Origin: Cellulomonas sp. Leaf395
Lineage (GTDB): Bacteria > Actinomycetota > Actinomycetes > Actinomycetales > Cellulomonadaceae
DNA length: 64,000 bases
Reading direction: 5' to 3'
Assembly (NCBI RefSeq): GCF_001424125.1
Contig: NZ_LMQI01000001.1
Span: forward strand, 461,688-525,687
Below are positions 54,452 to 63,804 of the stretch, piece after piece. Position 1 is the first letter of the stretch. Every line of letters begins with the position of its first letter. The position numbers were made by a program, and so were the translations under genes. The notes below the pieces were generated by a model. The model made no database searches. It saw only the letters and a program-made list of their open reading frames with translations, and had not been told where the DNA came from.

Positions 54452-56431
54452 TCAGAAACCGCCGCCGAAGCCGCCGTCGCCGAACCCCCCACCGCCACCG
54501 CCGCCTCCGCCGCCCCAGCCGCCACCGCCGCCGAAGCCCCCGCCGCCGCGCAGAACGCTGTCGAGGAGGATTCCCCCGAGCACCATGCCGCCGACGCCGT
54601 TGAGGCCACCGACGCCACCGCCGGCGCCGCGACCGCCGCCGTACTGGAGCTCCTGCGCGTGCTCGACGTCCTGCTGCGCCAGCTGCGCGGCCTCGCGGGC
54701 GAGCTGCTCTGCCCGCTGGGCGGTGGCGAGCGCCGCCGCGGCGTCCGCGGGACGCTGATCGAGGGCCACGCCGCGCAGTCGCAGTGCTTCGGCGAGCCGC
54801 GTCCGGGCCTCGGGACCCACGGCTCCCCGTCGGGTGCTCAGGAAGTCACTCGTCGCGCGCAGCGTCGACTCGAGCCTGCCGAGGAGGTCGTCGAGCTGCT
54901 GCTGCGCCCGGCGGTCGCGCTCCAGGGCGTCGCGGGTCGGCGCCAGGGCGGCGTCGAGGGCGGCCTCCGCGTCGGTGATCGCGCGGAGCGCGGCGAGCGG
55001 GTCGCCGGTGCCGGCGCGGGCGGCCCGGGCGTCCTCGACGGCGGCGCGCGCGGTCTGGGCAGGACTCGTGAGCTCGGCGCTGCCGCGTGCCAGCCGGTCG
55101 ACGTCCGCGAGGTCGGCGGAGATGGAGGCGATGGCGGCGTCGATCCGGCCGCCGACCGCCGCAAGCTCCGGTCCTGCCCGGTCCACCGCCTCCAGCAGGG
55201 TTGCCACCTGGCTGAGTGCTTCCTCGGCCGCACGGGCGTACCCGACGGCCGTGCTGCGGTCGCCCCGGGTCACGGCGTCCTGGCCGCGCGCGACCGTGGA
55301 GTCCACCTCGTCGAGGAGCTGCTGGGCCTGGTCGGGGTTGCGGGCGACCGACGCGAGCGTCGCGGGCGGGTAGGTGGCCGCCAGGGTGGACAGGGTGACC
55401 CGTGCCGGGTCCACCTTGCCGCGCAGGGTCGCGGCTGTCTGCGCGTGGCTGTCCAGCGCCTCCCCGACGCGCGCCTCGAGGTCCCGCAGGCGGTCGAAGC
55501 CGGACTTCTGGGCGTCGAGCATCCCCGCGACCGACGCGCACGTCCGCAGGATCTCGGTCGCCGTCTGGCGCACCTGGGCCTCGGTGTCCGGGATCTCGTC
55601 GTCGAGCGTCTGGCGCAGCCGGAACGCCTCGGTGACCCTCGCCTTGGCCTCGGTGAGAACGGTCTCGAACTCGCCGGTCGCGTCGGCGCCAAACTGCGCC
55701 TGCGCGAACCCGAGCTCCTCCTCCGAGGCCTTGACCGCGTCGTCGATCGCGACGAGGGCGGACGCCGAGCGCCGGTCCAGCTCGGGCGTGGGCACCGACG
55801 CCAGCTCGTCGGCCGGTCCCGGGGCGCCGCCGGGCGCGCCGACCGCGGCGGCCCGCCGTCGTCGCGACAGGAACCACGGGATCGCGAACAGCGCGCCGAT
55901 GACCAGCAGCCCGAGGAGCAGGAAGGTGCCGAAGCCGCCGCCCCCGGACGAGCCCGAGCCGGTGGCCTCCGCGCGCAGCGTGTCCGCGGTCGCGACGGCG
56001 GCGCCGGCCCAGTCGTCCTCGCGCAGCCGGTCCTCCGCGGCGGTGCTGGCGGCCTCGACCTGGGAGCTGGACAGCCCCTCGACGGTCTGCGGCGCGAGCG
56101 CATACCGGCGGGCGTCGACGGCGACGGCCAGCACGAGGTCCTGTGAGCCCAGCCCGGACGCGGCGGCGGTCTCCTGGGCCCACGCCACGGGATCCGCGCC
56201 ACCGAAGTCGGAGACGTACACGACGTAGAGCTGGTACGGGGTCTCCTCCGCGAGCTGGTCGAGAGCCGCCTGGACCTCGGCCTCGCTCCCCTCCAGCGCG
56301 CCCACCTGGTCGGTGATCTCACGCGTGAGCGTCTGCGGCTCCACCGCCGGCAGGAGCCCCGCGCCGACCACCAACGGGGTGGCGAGCAGCAGCGGGACGA
56401 GGAGGGACAGGCGACGTCGCAGGACAGGCAC
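54452..56431 (-). CDS. TPM-domain membrane protein with long coiled-coil and glycine-rich tail
   Basis: A 659-residue protein: signal peptide (1-30), an external TPM domain (about 35-155, LYVVYVSDFGGADPVAWAQE and DLVLAVAVDARRYAL), one membrane helix (about 168-186, FLLLGLLVIGALFAIPWFL), a cytoplasmic alanine-rich coiled-coil region of 380 residues, and a final 60-residue stretch almost wholly glycine with Phe and Trp. The GTG has GGGGAGGA upstream. It shares an operon with pspA; TPM-PspA neighbours are frequent in actinobacteria and point to envelope maintenance. Confidence 0.9.
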   Translation of the reverse strand: MPVLRRRLSLLVPLLLATPLVVGAGLLPAVEPQTLTREITDQVGALEGSEAEVQAALDQLAEETPYQLYVVYVSDFGGADPVAWAQETAAASGLGSQDLVLAVAVDARRYALAPQTVEGLSSSQVEAASTAAEDRLREDDWAGAAVATADTLRAEATGSGSSGGGGFGTFLLLGLLVIGALFAIPWFLSRRRRAAAVGAPGGAPGPADELASVPTPELDRRSASALVAIDDAVKASEEELGFAQAQFGADATGEFETVLTEAKARVTEAFRLRQTLDDEIPDTEAQVRQTATEILRTCASVAGMLDAQKSGFDRLRDLEARVGEALDSHAQTAATLRGKVDPARVTLSTLAATYPPATLASVARNPDQAQQLLDEVDSTVARGQDAVTRGDRSTAVGYARAAEEALSQVATLLEAVDRAGPELAAVGGRIDAAIASISADLADVDRLARGSAELTSPAQTARAAVEDARAARAGTGDPLAALRAITDAEAALDAALAPTRDALERDRRAQQQLDDLLGRLESTLRATSDFLSTRRGAVGPEARTRLAEALRLRGVALDQRPADAAAALATAQRAEQLAREAAQLAQQDVEHAQELQYGGGRGAGGGVGGLNGVGGMVLGGILLDSVLRGGGGFGGGGGWGGGGGGGGGGFGDGGFGGGF

Positions 56432-56495
56432 CCGCTGATCCTCCCCGGGGGTCTGCGGTGCCGCAACGGCTCACGTCACCCGTCGGCCTCCCGCG

Positions 56496-58163
56496 TCAGT
56501 CGCGCCCTGCCTCCGTGGCGGTGTCCAGGCCCAGGTCCTCCGCGTCGACGATCGAGTACGCGTACCCCTGCTCGGCCAGGAACCGCTGCCGGTGAGCGGC
56601 GAAGTCCTGGTCCACGGTGTCCCGGGCGACGACCGTGTAGAAGTGCGCGGTCCGCCCGTCGCCCTTGGGGCGCATGATCCGGCCGAGCCGCTGCGCCTCC
56701 TCCTGGCGGGAGCCGAACGAGCCGGACACCTGGATGGCGACGGACGCCTCGGGCAGGTCGATGGAGAAGTTGGCGACCTTGCTCACGACGAGCTTGGTGA
56801 TCTCGCCGGACCGGAAGGCGTCGAACAGCCGCTGGCGCTCGTGCACCGTGGTCTCGCCGGTGATGAGGTCCGCGTCCAGGTGCTCCGCGAGCGTGTGGAG
56901 CTGGTCCAGGTACTGACCGATCACCAGGGTCGGGTCGCCCTCGTGCTTGGCGACGAGCTGCTCCACGACCCGGTTCTTGCCGCGGGCGGTCGCGGCGAGC
57001 CGGTACTTCTCCTCCGGCTCGGCGGTCGCGTAGGCCATCCGGTCGGCGTCGGGCAGCGTGAGGCGGACCTCGACGCAGTCGGCGGGCGCGATGTAGCCCT
57101 GGGCCTCGATGTCCTTCCAGGGCGCGTCGAACCGCTTGGGCCCGATGAGGCTGAACACCTCGTCCTCCCGGCCGTCCTCGCGCACGAGGGTGGCGGTCAG
57201 GCCGAGCCTCCGGCGGGCCTGCAGGTCGGCGGTCATCCGGAAGATCGGCGCCGGGAGCAGGTGGACCTCGTCGTAGACCACGAGGCCCCAGTCGCGGGCG
57301 TCGAGCAGCTCGAGGTGCGTGTACACGCCCTTCCGCTTGGTGGTCAGCACCTGGTACGTCGCGATGGTGACCGGGCGGACCTCCTTGCGCGCACCGGAGT
57401 ACTCGCCGATCTCGTCCTCGGTCAGCGACGTCCGCTTGACCAGCTCGTCGCGCCACTGCCGGGCGCTGACGGTGTTGGTCACCAGGATCAGGGTCGTCGT
57501 CGAGGAGCGGGCCATCGCCCCGGCACCGACCAGCGTCTTGCCGGCGCCGCAGGGCAGGACGACGACGCCGGAGCCGCCGTGGAAGAAGCCGTCGACCGCC
57601 TGCTTCTGGTACGGGCGCAGCGCCCAGCCGTCCTCGAGCAGGTCGATCTGGTGCGCCTCCCCGTCGACGTATCCCGCGAGGTCCTCGGCGGGCCAGCCGA
57701 GCTTGAGCAGCACCTGCTTGAGGTGGCCGCGCTCGGAGGGGTGGACGATGACGTCGGTCGCGTCGATGCGGGCGCCGAGCAGGCCGGCGGTGCGCTTGGA
57801 GCGGACCACCTCCATCAGGACCGCCGGGTCGAGGGCGTGCAGGATCAGTCCGTGCACCGGGTCCTGGACCAGCTGCAGACGGCCGTAGCGGGACATCGTG
57901 TCGGCGACGTCGACCAAAAGGGCGTGCGGCACCGGGTAGCGCGAGTACTCGAGGAGGACGTCGACGACCTGCTCGGCGTCGTGGCCCGCGGCGCGCGCGT
58001 TCCAGAGGCCCAGCGGCGTCAGACGGTAGGTGTGCACGTGCTCGGGGGCCCGCTCCAGCTCCGCGAACGGGGCGATCGCGCGACGGCAGGCCTCCGCCTG
58101 GTCGTGGTCGACCTCGAGCAGGAGCGTCTTGTCGCTCTGCACGATGAGGGGGCCGTTGGTCAC
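56496..58163 (-). CDS. Bacterial XPB-type DNA helicase
   Basis: A 555-residue SF2 helicase with 3'-5' polarity like archaeal and mycobacterial XPB. An N-terminal XPB/Ssl2-like domain (about 1-130) precedes the motor: motif I PCGAGKTLVGAGAM, motif II VVYDEVHLLP, motif III GLTATLVREDG, and motif VI EEAQRLGRIMRPKGDG. It probably acts in DNA repair or transcription-coupled unwinding. The GTG at 58163 has AGGAG and overlaps the stop of the gene upstream, with which it forms an operon. Confidence 0.95.
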   Translation of the reverse strand: MTNGPLIVQSDKTLLLEVDHDQAEACRRAIAPFAELERAPEHVHTYRLTPLGLWNARAAGHDAEQVVDVLLEYSRYPVPHALLVDVADTMSRYGRLQLVQDPVHGLILHALDPAVLMEVVRSKRTAGLLGARIDATDVIVHPSERGHLKQVLLKLGWPAEDLAGYVDGEAHQIDLLEDGWALRPYQKQAVDGFFHGGSGVVVLPCGAGKTLVGAGAMARSSTTTLILVTNTVSARQWRDELVKRTSLTEDEIGEYSGARKEVRPVTIATYQVLTTKRKGVYTHLELLDARDWGLVVYDEVHLLPAPIFRMTADLQARRRLGLTATLVREDGREDEVFSLIGPKRFDAPWKDIEAQGYIAPADCVEVRLTLPDADRMAYATAEPEEKYRLAATARGKNRVVEQLVAKHEGDPTLVIGQYLDQLHTLAEHLDADLITGETTVHERQRLFDAFRSGEITKLVVSKVANFSIDLPEASVAIQVSGSFGSRQEEAQRLGRIMRPKGDGRTAHFYTVVARDTVDQDFAAHRQRFLAEQGYAYSIVDAEDLGLDTATEAGRD

Positions 58164-60574
58164 GAAGTCTCCTGGGGATCGTCTGCCTGTGGGGCGCTCG
58201 GCACGGTGCGGGTGACCGTCGCGATGCGGTGCACCGCGACGGTCAGCTCGGACTCGCGAGCGGTGTCGATGGCTCGCAGCCGGCCACCCTCGACCCGCAG
58301 GGGTCGCAGCAGCCGCCGCTGCGGGACGCCGTGCGAGCCGACCAGCTCGACCCACACCTCGGCCTTCTCGGCCGCCGCCTCACGCAGGAGCACCAACGCA
58401 TCGACGGGGTCGGCTGTTCCCGCGCTGGGCACGGGCGCGCTCGGCGGCACCGGCGCACGACGGGCGGGTGAAGGCAGGATCGTGCCCGGAACCCGCACGG
58501 CCTCGTCGGCCCTGCGTTCCGCCTCTGCCCGCCGCAGCTGCGGCACCAGCGCGAGCAGGCGGTCGTCGGTGAGGGCCTCCCGCGCGCCGGTGGGGCTCGC
58601 GTCCGACGCCCGGCGGCGTGCACCCGCGGTGGCGCGACGTCCCACGCGACGGATCGACGACACCACGTGCACCACCTGCCCGTCCGGTCCCTCCGCGACG
58701 GGCGCCAGCCCGTGGGCGCGCAGGGCCTCGACCAGCTCGCGCGCCGGCGCCTGCGCCGCCAGGACGGTCGGCGCGAGCCGGACGAGGCCCAGCGACGCCA
58801 GCCGCGGGTCCTCGACCAGCCCCGCCAGCAGCGAGGGGTCGTCGGCACGGACGTAGCCCGAGGCCGACCCGACGCGCAACCGACCGTGGCGCCGTGCGGC
58901 GTCGCGGACGAGGTACTCGAGAGGCTGCGGCACGCCCGACCGCGAGTGGGAGGCCAGCTCGGCGAGCAGCCCGTCGGCGGTCGCCCCGGCGTCCAGCGCA
59001 CGGCGGACGGACTCGGGCGTGAACCGGACGGTAAGCGCGCCGCCGCGGGACTCGACGTGGGCCGTCCGGTCCAGGAGGTCGTCGAGCTCGGGACCGGGCC
59101 GTCCCGGCACGACTCCCGTGAGGTCGCCCTGCAGCAGGATCTCGTCCACCGCAGGCGGCAGCGCGGCGGCGAGGGCGTCGGCCGGGTCCGCGGCGGCCAC
59201 GGCACCGACCAGGGGTGCGGTCTCCAGGAGCAGGGCGCGGCCGGCGTCGGACAGCGCGCCGGCGCCGAGGATCCCCAGCCTGCCGGCCTCGATGAGCATC
59301 GCCTGGACCGCGGCGGTCGGCGGAACGGACCGGGGGCCGCGCCAGCGCAGCACGGCGAGGACGTGCGCGGCATCCAGGGCCGTTCCCGGCGGGGTGTCCG
59401 CGAGCACGTCGAGCACGGCCCGCCGCAGTCGCGGCGCCCAGGTCCGCTGCAGCTCGGGGTCCAGGGCGGCCCGCACCCCGCCCCGCTCGTCGCGACTGCC
59501 GACGAGCCACGGCGTGCGCAGGGTCGAACGCCACGTGCGAGCCAGCGCGGCCCACCGGTCGGGCACGTCGCGCACGGCCCACTCGTCGACCGCGACCGTG
59601 GGGGCGAACGACGGGTTGTCCTCGCCGTCGTCGGCGACGAACGCCGCGGCGCCCGCGAGCTCGATCACGAAGGCGGCCTCCGCCTCGTCCGTCTCGAGGG
59701 CGGAGGCGACACGCCGCAGCTCGCGCACGCCCAGGCCGCCACCGCGCAGGACGCCGGGCGGCGCCTGCTCCCAGAGGCGGACCAGCCGGGCGACCATGAG
59801 CACGATCCGCTCGCCCGCGGCGGCCGACTCGGCGGCGACGAGGGCGTGGCTCCTGTGCGGGACGTCGTCGGGGACCGGCGGCGGGAACGCGGGGGCCGCG
59901 TGGGTGCGTCCACCGCGCAGCGCCAGGGCGACGGCCCGCGGCAGGACGACGTGCCGCGAGTCTCCGGGCAGGAGCAGGTGGCGCCGGAGCAGCCAGTCGA
60001 CGGCCGCGGCGGCCGCGGTGCTGTTGGACGGTGCCAGGCCGACCGGCGGACCCCACAGCAGGGCGTCCAGCACCGGGCGTGCACCGGCGGGTGCGGTCTC
60101 GAGGAGCGTCGGCAGGTCGTCGAGGTCGACCGGCTCCGGCGGCGTGCCGCGGCGGATGCCCGCGTCGGCCGGCGCCAGGCCCGCCGGGTACGGGCCGAGG
60201 ACCTCGGCGAGGCCCGGCGACGGCTGCAGCGGGGCGTCGTCGGAGTCCGGGTACACGAGGGTGCCGACGACCGCGAGCCGCAGCGCCCGCTGGACCAGCG
60301 CGACACCGGCCTCGTCGGTCGCGCCGACCGCAGCAGGAAGGTCCGCCGCGGTGAGGGGGCCGGGATCGGAGAGCGCCACGACCGCCTCGAGCACCTGCAG
60401 CACGCTCGCGTCGACGCCGGCGAGAGCGCGTTCGAGGCTCGACCGGCTGGTCGCGCGGACCGCGAGGGAGGACAGGGTGGCGGGTGACGGCGACGCCAGG
60501 TCCGGTCGGCTGCGCAGCAGCGCGACGAGCTCGTCGTCGTTCCGCTCGCGCAGGTAACCGGTGAACGTGGGCAT
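58160..60574 (-). CDS. Helicase-associated protein with XPB/Ssl2 N-terminal-like domain
   Basis: An 804-residue protein without helicase motifs. It is built of helical and winged-helix-like repeats and near residues 585-660 carries the same XPB/Ssl2 N-terminal-type domain seen in the helicase (GSASGYVRADDPSLLAGLVE, then VEALRAHGLAPVAEG). The ATG at 60574 is exactly 7 bases after TAAGGT, so it is leaderless. The stop overlaps the helicase start (GTGA). It is probably a dedicated partner that loads or regulates XPB; the interaction is inferred from the coupling. Confidence 0.9.
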   Translation of the reverse strand: MPTFTGYLRERNDDELVALLRSRPDLASPSPATLSSLAVRATSRSSLERALAGVDASVLQVLEAVVALSDPGPLTAADLPAAVGATDEAGVALVQRALRLAVVGTLVYPDSDDAPLQPSPGLAEVLGPYPAGLAPADAGIRRGTPPEPVDLDDLPTLLETAPAGARPVLDALLWGPPVGLAPSNSTAAAAAVDWLLRRHLLLPGDSRHVVLPRAVALALRGGRTHAAPAFPPPVPDDVPHRSHALVAAESAAAGERIVLMVARLVRLWEQAPPGVLRGGGLGVRELRRVASALETDEAEAAFVIELAGAAAFVADDGEDNPSFAPTVAVDEWAVRDVPDRWAALARTWRSTLRTPWLVGSRDERGGVRAALDPELQRTWAPRLRRAVLDVLADTPPGTALDAAHVLAVLRWRGPRSVPPTAAVQAMLIEAGRLGILGAGALSDAGRALLLETAPLVGAVAAADPADALAAALPPAVDEILLQGDLTGVVPGRPGPELDDLLDRTAHVESRGGALTVRFTPESVRRALDAGATADGLLAELASHSRSGVPQPLEYLVRDAARRHGRLRVGSASGYVRADDPSLLAGLVEDPRLASLGLVRLAPTVLAAQAPARELVEALRAHGLAPVAEGPDGQVVHVVSSIRRVGRRATAGARRRASDASPTGAREALTDDRLLALVPQLRRAEAERRADEAVRVPGTILPSPARRAPVPPSAPVPSAGTADPVDALVLLREAAAEKAEVWVELVGSHGVPQRRLLRPLRVEGGRLRAIDTARESELTVAVHRIATVTRTVPSAPQADDPQETS

Positions 60575-60581
60575 CCGCACA

Positions 60582-60587
60582 ACCTTA
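60582..60587 (-). promoter_or_regulatory. -10 element for the leaderless XPB operon
   Basis: Minus-strand TAAGGT, 7 bases before the ATG at 60574. Confidence 0.55.
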
Positions 60588-60709
60588 CGCGGAGCGGGAG
60601 GTAGGCGGGGGGTCGGCTACTGCCCAGTAGCGGCGTCTGGCACGCTCGACCCAGGTCCCCGGCTCCGTGCTCGGGCCTCCCTGTCCCCATCGCCCCGGAG
60701 GCCAGCCGC

Positions 60710-61930
60710 GTGACCCTCTCCGCCGAGACGCTCGCCGCACTGCGTTCCGACGCGGCCGCGCAGCTCCCGTCCCTCGTCGAGCTGCGTCGTGCCCTCCACC
60801 GCACCCCGGAGATCGGCCTGCACCTGCCCGCCAGCCAGCAGCTCGTGCTCGACGCGATCGCCCCCCTCGACCTGGAGGTCCGCACCGGCACCGCGCTCAA
60901 CTCGGTGGTTGCCGTGCTGCGCGGCGGGCGGCCCGGACCCGCCGTCCTGCTGCGGGGGGACATGGACGCCCTTCCCGTCGCCGAGGACTCCGGCGAACCG
61001 TTCACCTCCGAGCGCGCCGGGGTCATGCACGCGTGCGGCCACGACCTGCACGTCGCCGGTCTCGTCGGCGCCGCGCGGCTCCTGGCCGACCGTCGTGACC
61101 AGCTCGCCGGCGACGTCGTCCTCATGTTCCAGCCCGGCGAGGAAGGCGACCACGGTGCACGACTGATGATCGAGGAGGGCGTCCTCGACGCGGCCGGCTC
61201 CCGGGTCGTCGCCGCGTTCGCCCTGCACGTGCTGTCGTCCACGCTGCCCGCGGGCCTCGTCGCGTCGAGGCCTGGCACCGCACTGGCGGCGGCCGACTCG
61301 GTCGTCGTCACCGTGCACGGGCGTGGCGGGCACGGATCGATGCCGCACCTCGCGGCCGACCCGGTGCCCGTCGCCGCCGAGATCGTCCTGGCGCTGCAGG
61401 CCATGGTCACGCGGCAGTTCGACGTGTTCGACCCCGTCGTCGTCACCGTCGGCAGGATCGAGGCCGGCACGACGGACAACGTCATCCCCACGACCGCCGT
61501 GCTGGAGGCGACGGTGCGGTCGTTCTCCGAGGCCACGCACAGGGTCGTCCCGGAGCGGCTGACCCGGGTCGTCGACGGCATCGCCGCGGCCCACGGGCTG
61601 ACCGCCACCGTCGACTACCGGCGCGGGTACCCGGTCACGTCGAACACTGCCGCCGAGGTGGACCGCGCCGCCGGCCTGGTCCGCGGCATGTTCGGTGAGC
61701 AGGCGTACCTGGCTGCCGCGCAGCCCCTGTCAGGCGCCGAGGACTTCTCCTACGTGCTCCAGGAGGTGCCTGGCGCATACCTCGGGCTCGGCGCGACCCC
61801 GCCCGGCGAGGACCCCGCGACCGCGGCCTACAACCACTCCGCGCGGGCCCGGTTCGCGGAGGAGTCGCTCGCGGTGGGACCGGCGGTGCTCGCGGCGCTG
61901 GCGCTCGACCGGCTGGCGCAGGGCGCGTAG
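60710..61930 (+). CDS. M20-family metal-dependent amidohydrolase
   Basis: A 406-residue M20D hydrolase (amidohydrolase/hippurate-hydrolase/IAA-amino-acid-hydrolase group). Metal ligands are in DMDALPV, HACGHDLHVAGL and FQPGEEGDHGA, and the dimerisation domain has GRGGHGSMPHLAADPV. The C-terminal metal histidine is in AAYNHSARA. It would release an acyl group from an amino acid or similar amide. The GTG has GGAGG 10 bases upstream. Substrate unknown. Confidence 0.93.
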   Translation: MTLSAETLAALRSDAAAQLPSLVELRRALHRTPEIGLHLPASQQLVLDAIAPLDLEVRTGTALNSVVAVLRGGRPGPAVLLRGDMDALPVAEDSGEPFTSERAGVMHACGHDLHVAGLVGAARLLADRRDQLAGDVVLMFQPGEEGDHGARLMIEEGVLDAAGSRVVAAFALHVLSSTLPAGLVASRPGTALAAADSVVVTVHGRGGHGSMPHLAADPVPVAAEIVLALQAMVTRQFDVFDPVVVTVGRIEAGTTDNVIPTTAVLEATVRSFSEATHRVVPERLTRVVDGIAAAHGLTATVDYRRGYPVTSNTAAEVDRAAGLVRGMFGEQAYLAAAQPLSGAEDFSYVLQEVPGAYLGLGATPPGEDPATAAYNHSARARFAEESLAVGPAVLAALALDRLAQGA

Positions 61931-61937
61931 CCCCGGG

Positions 61938-62285
61938 TCAGCGTCCCGCGCAGCCCACGCAGGTCGTCGCCGTGGGCCGCGCCTCCAGCCGTCCCGCCGC
62001 GATCGGCTCACCGCACCGGGCGCAGGTCCCGTACGTGCCGTCGTCGAGCCGCGCGACGGCGTCGTCGACGGACTCGAGGCGTGCGAGCGCGTCGCGGACC
62101 AGCGCGTCGACCTGAGCGCGCTCGAACGCGATCGTGGCGCCCTCGGGGTCGTGCTCGTCGTCGGCGTTGCTGTCGCGGGACGCGTCGACGACCGCGCGGT
62201 GCTCGCCCTGCAGGGCGGACAGGCGCTGGAGGGTCACGGCACGGAGCTCCTCGAGCCTCGCGCGGGAGGTGGCGTCGGCGGTCAT
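61938..62285 (-). CDS. DksA/TraR-type zinc-finger protein
   Basis: A protein of about 115 residues: a coiled-coil of two helices followed by a C4 zinc finger, CARCGEPI and CVGC, 17 residues apart. The acidic tip of the coiled-coil (SNADDEHDPEGAT) recalls DksA proteins that enter the RNA polymerase secondary channel. Start choice is uncertain: ATG at 62285 is used, with a GTG just before and a longer frame to 62351. No ribosome site or TAnnnT element settles it. It ends 7 bases from the facing amidohydrolase. Confidence 0.88.
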   Translation of the reverse strand: MTADATSRARLEELRAVTLQRLSALQGEHRAVVDASRDSNADDEHDPEGATIAFERAQVDALVRDALARLESVDDAVARLDDGTYGTCARCGEPIAAGRLEARPTATTCVGCAGR

Positions 62286-62410
62286 CACCGGGAGAACGCC
62301 CGGGCTGCCCACAGCCTTCCCGTCCAGGTACGAGCTGGCGGGGATATTCACGGGCAGTGCCCGGTAACCTGGTGGTCAGTACGTCCTTCTTCTCATGAAC
62401 GGGGTTCACC

Positions 62411-62794
62411 GTGCCTACCGGCAAGGTCAAGTGGTTCGACACCGAGCGCGGCTTCGGGTTCATCGCCGGCGACGACGGCGGCGAGGTCTTCCTGCACGCG
62501 TCGGCTCTGCCGGAGGGCGTCAACGCGCCGAAGCCCGGCGCCAAGGTCGACTACGGCGTCGCCGACGGCCGCCGCGGTCCGCAGGCCCTGTCGGTCAAGC
62601 TGCTGGACCCCGTGCCCTCTGTCGCGAAGGCCGCGCGCAAGCCCGCCGACGACATGGCCGTCATCATCGAGGACCTCATCAAGGTCCTCGACCGCGTCGG
62701 CAACGACCTGCGTCGTGGCCGCTACCCCGAGAAGGCACGTGGGGTTCAGTACGCCGCCCTGCTGCGAGCCGTCGCGGACGACATCGAGGCCTGA
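62411..62794 (+). CDS. Cold-shock-domain protein with C-terminal helical extension
   Basis: A 127-residue protein: a cold-shock domain at 1-67 (GKVKWFDTERGFGFIAGDDG with RNP1 GFGFIAG and RNP2 VFLHASAL), then a 55-residue helical extension (DDMAVIIEDLIKVLDRVGND) not found in ordinary CspA. This extended form is conserved in actinobacteria. The likely promoter is TAACCT at 62365-62370. It is 2 bases upstream of the DUF3027 gene and probably co-transcribed. Confidence 0.93.
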   Translation: MPTGKVKWFDTERGFGFIAGDDGGEVFLHASALPEGVNAPKPGAKVDYGVADGRRGPQALSVKLLDPVPSVAKAARKPADDMAVIIEDLIKVLDRVGNDLRRGRYPEKARGVQYAALLRAVADDIEA

Positions 62795-62796
62795 GC

Positions 62797-63804
62797 ATGC
62801 CTGCAGCAACGAAGGATGCGGTCCTCGGATCGGCCGTCGACCTGGCCCGCGAGGTCGCCGTCGGCCTTGCCGAGGACCCCTCCGACGTCGGCGAGTACCT
62901 CGGTCTGGTCGTCGAGGGTGAGCGGCTGGTGTCCCACCGGTTCGCGTCGACCGCCCGCGGCTACCGCGGCTGGGAGTGGACCGTCACGGTCGCCCGCGTG
63001 CCGCGCGGCCGCACCGCCACCGTCTGCGAGGCTGAGCTGCTGCCCGGTCCCGACGCGGTGCTCGGTCGGGCGTGGCTGCCGTGGTCGGAGCGCATCCGAC
63101 CGGGCGACATCGGTCCCGGCGACGTGCTGCCCTTCAAGGCCGACGACCCGCGTCTCGAGCCCGGCTGGACCCCGACGGGGGACCCCGAGCTCGACGACGT
63201 CGCGATCGACGAGCTCGCGCTGGCCCGCGTGCGGGTGCTGTCGCCGGAGGGTCGCGACGAGGCCGCCGAGCGCTGGTACCGCGGTCCGCACGGTCCGACG
63301 AGCGCGGGGTCGCTCGCCTCGGCCGCCGCGTGCGGGAGCTGCGGGTTCCTGGTGCCGCTGCAGGGGTCGCTCGGCACCGTCTTCGGTGTCTGCGCCAACC
63401 AGTGGTCGCCCGACGACGGCGTCGTCGTCAGCGTCGACCACGGCTGCGGCGCCCACTCCGAGACCGCCGCGGAGGCCCCGCCGACCGACTGGCCGGCCGC
63501 CGACCCGCTGATCGACGAGCTCAGCCTCGAGCTGGTCCAGCTGGCACAGCCTGCCGCGGACGTCCAGCCGGAGTCGGGCCTGGCCGACGAGGCTCCGGCG
63601 GACGAGGTCGCGGCGGACGAGATCGCGACCGACGAGGCTCAGGCTCCGACGGACGAGGTCGCGACGGTCGAGGTGCCGGCAGAGGTCACCGTCACCGACG
63701 AGGACCCCGGCGCGTCCGACGCCGAGGCCACCACAGACACATCGGACGGCACCCCCTCCGACACCGCCGACGAGTCGCCGGCGCGCCCCCACCCGGAGCC
63801 GTGA
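62797..63804 (+). CDS. DUF3027 protein
   Basis: A 335-residue actinobacterial DUF3027 protein. The conserved N-terminal domain (about 1-230) includes ARGYRGWEWTVTVARVPRG, a four-cysteine-like segment AACGSCGFLVPL ... VCANQWSPDDG ... VDHGCGAHS that could hold zinc, and ends with DPLIDELSLELV. The last 90 residues are an acidic, repetitive tail (units of ADEVAADEIATDEAQ type). The ATG follows the cold-shock gene by 2 bases; the stop overlaps the next gene. Function unknown. Confidence 0.9.
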   Translation: MPAATKDAVLGSAVDLAREVAVGLAEDPSDVGEYLGLVVEGERLVSHRFASTARGYRGWEWTVTVARVPRGRTATVCEAELLPGPDAVLGRAWLPWSERIRPGDIGPGDVLPFKADDPRLEPGWTPTGDPELDDVAIDELALARVRVLSPEGRDEAAERWYRGPHGPTSAGSLASAAACGSCGFLVPLQGSLGTVFGVCANQWSPDDGVVVSVDHGCGAHSETAAEAPPTDWPAADPLIDELSLELVQLAQPAADVQPESGLADEAPADEVAADEIATDEAQAPTDEVATVEVPAEVTVTDEDPGASDAEATTDTSDGTPSDTADESPARPHPEP

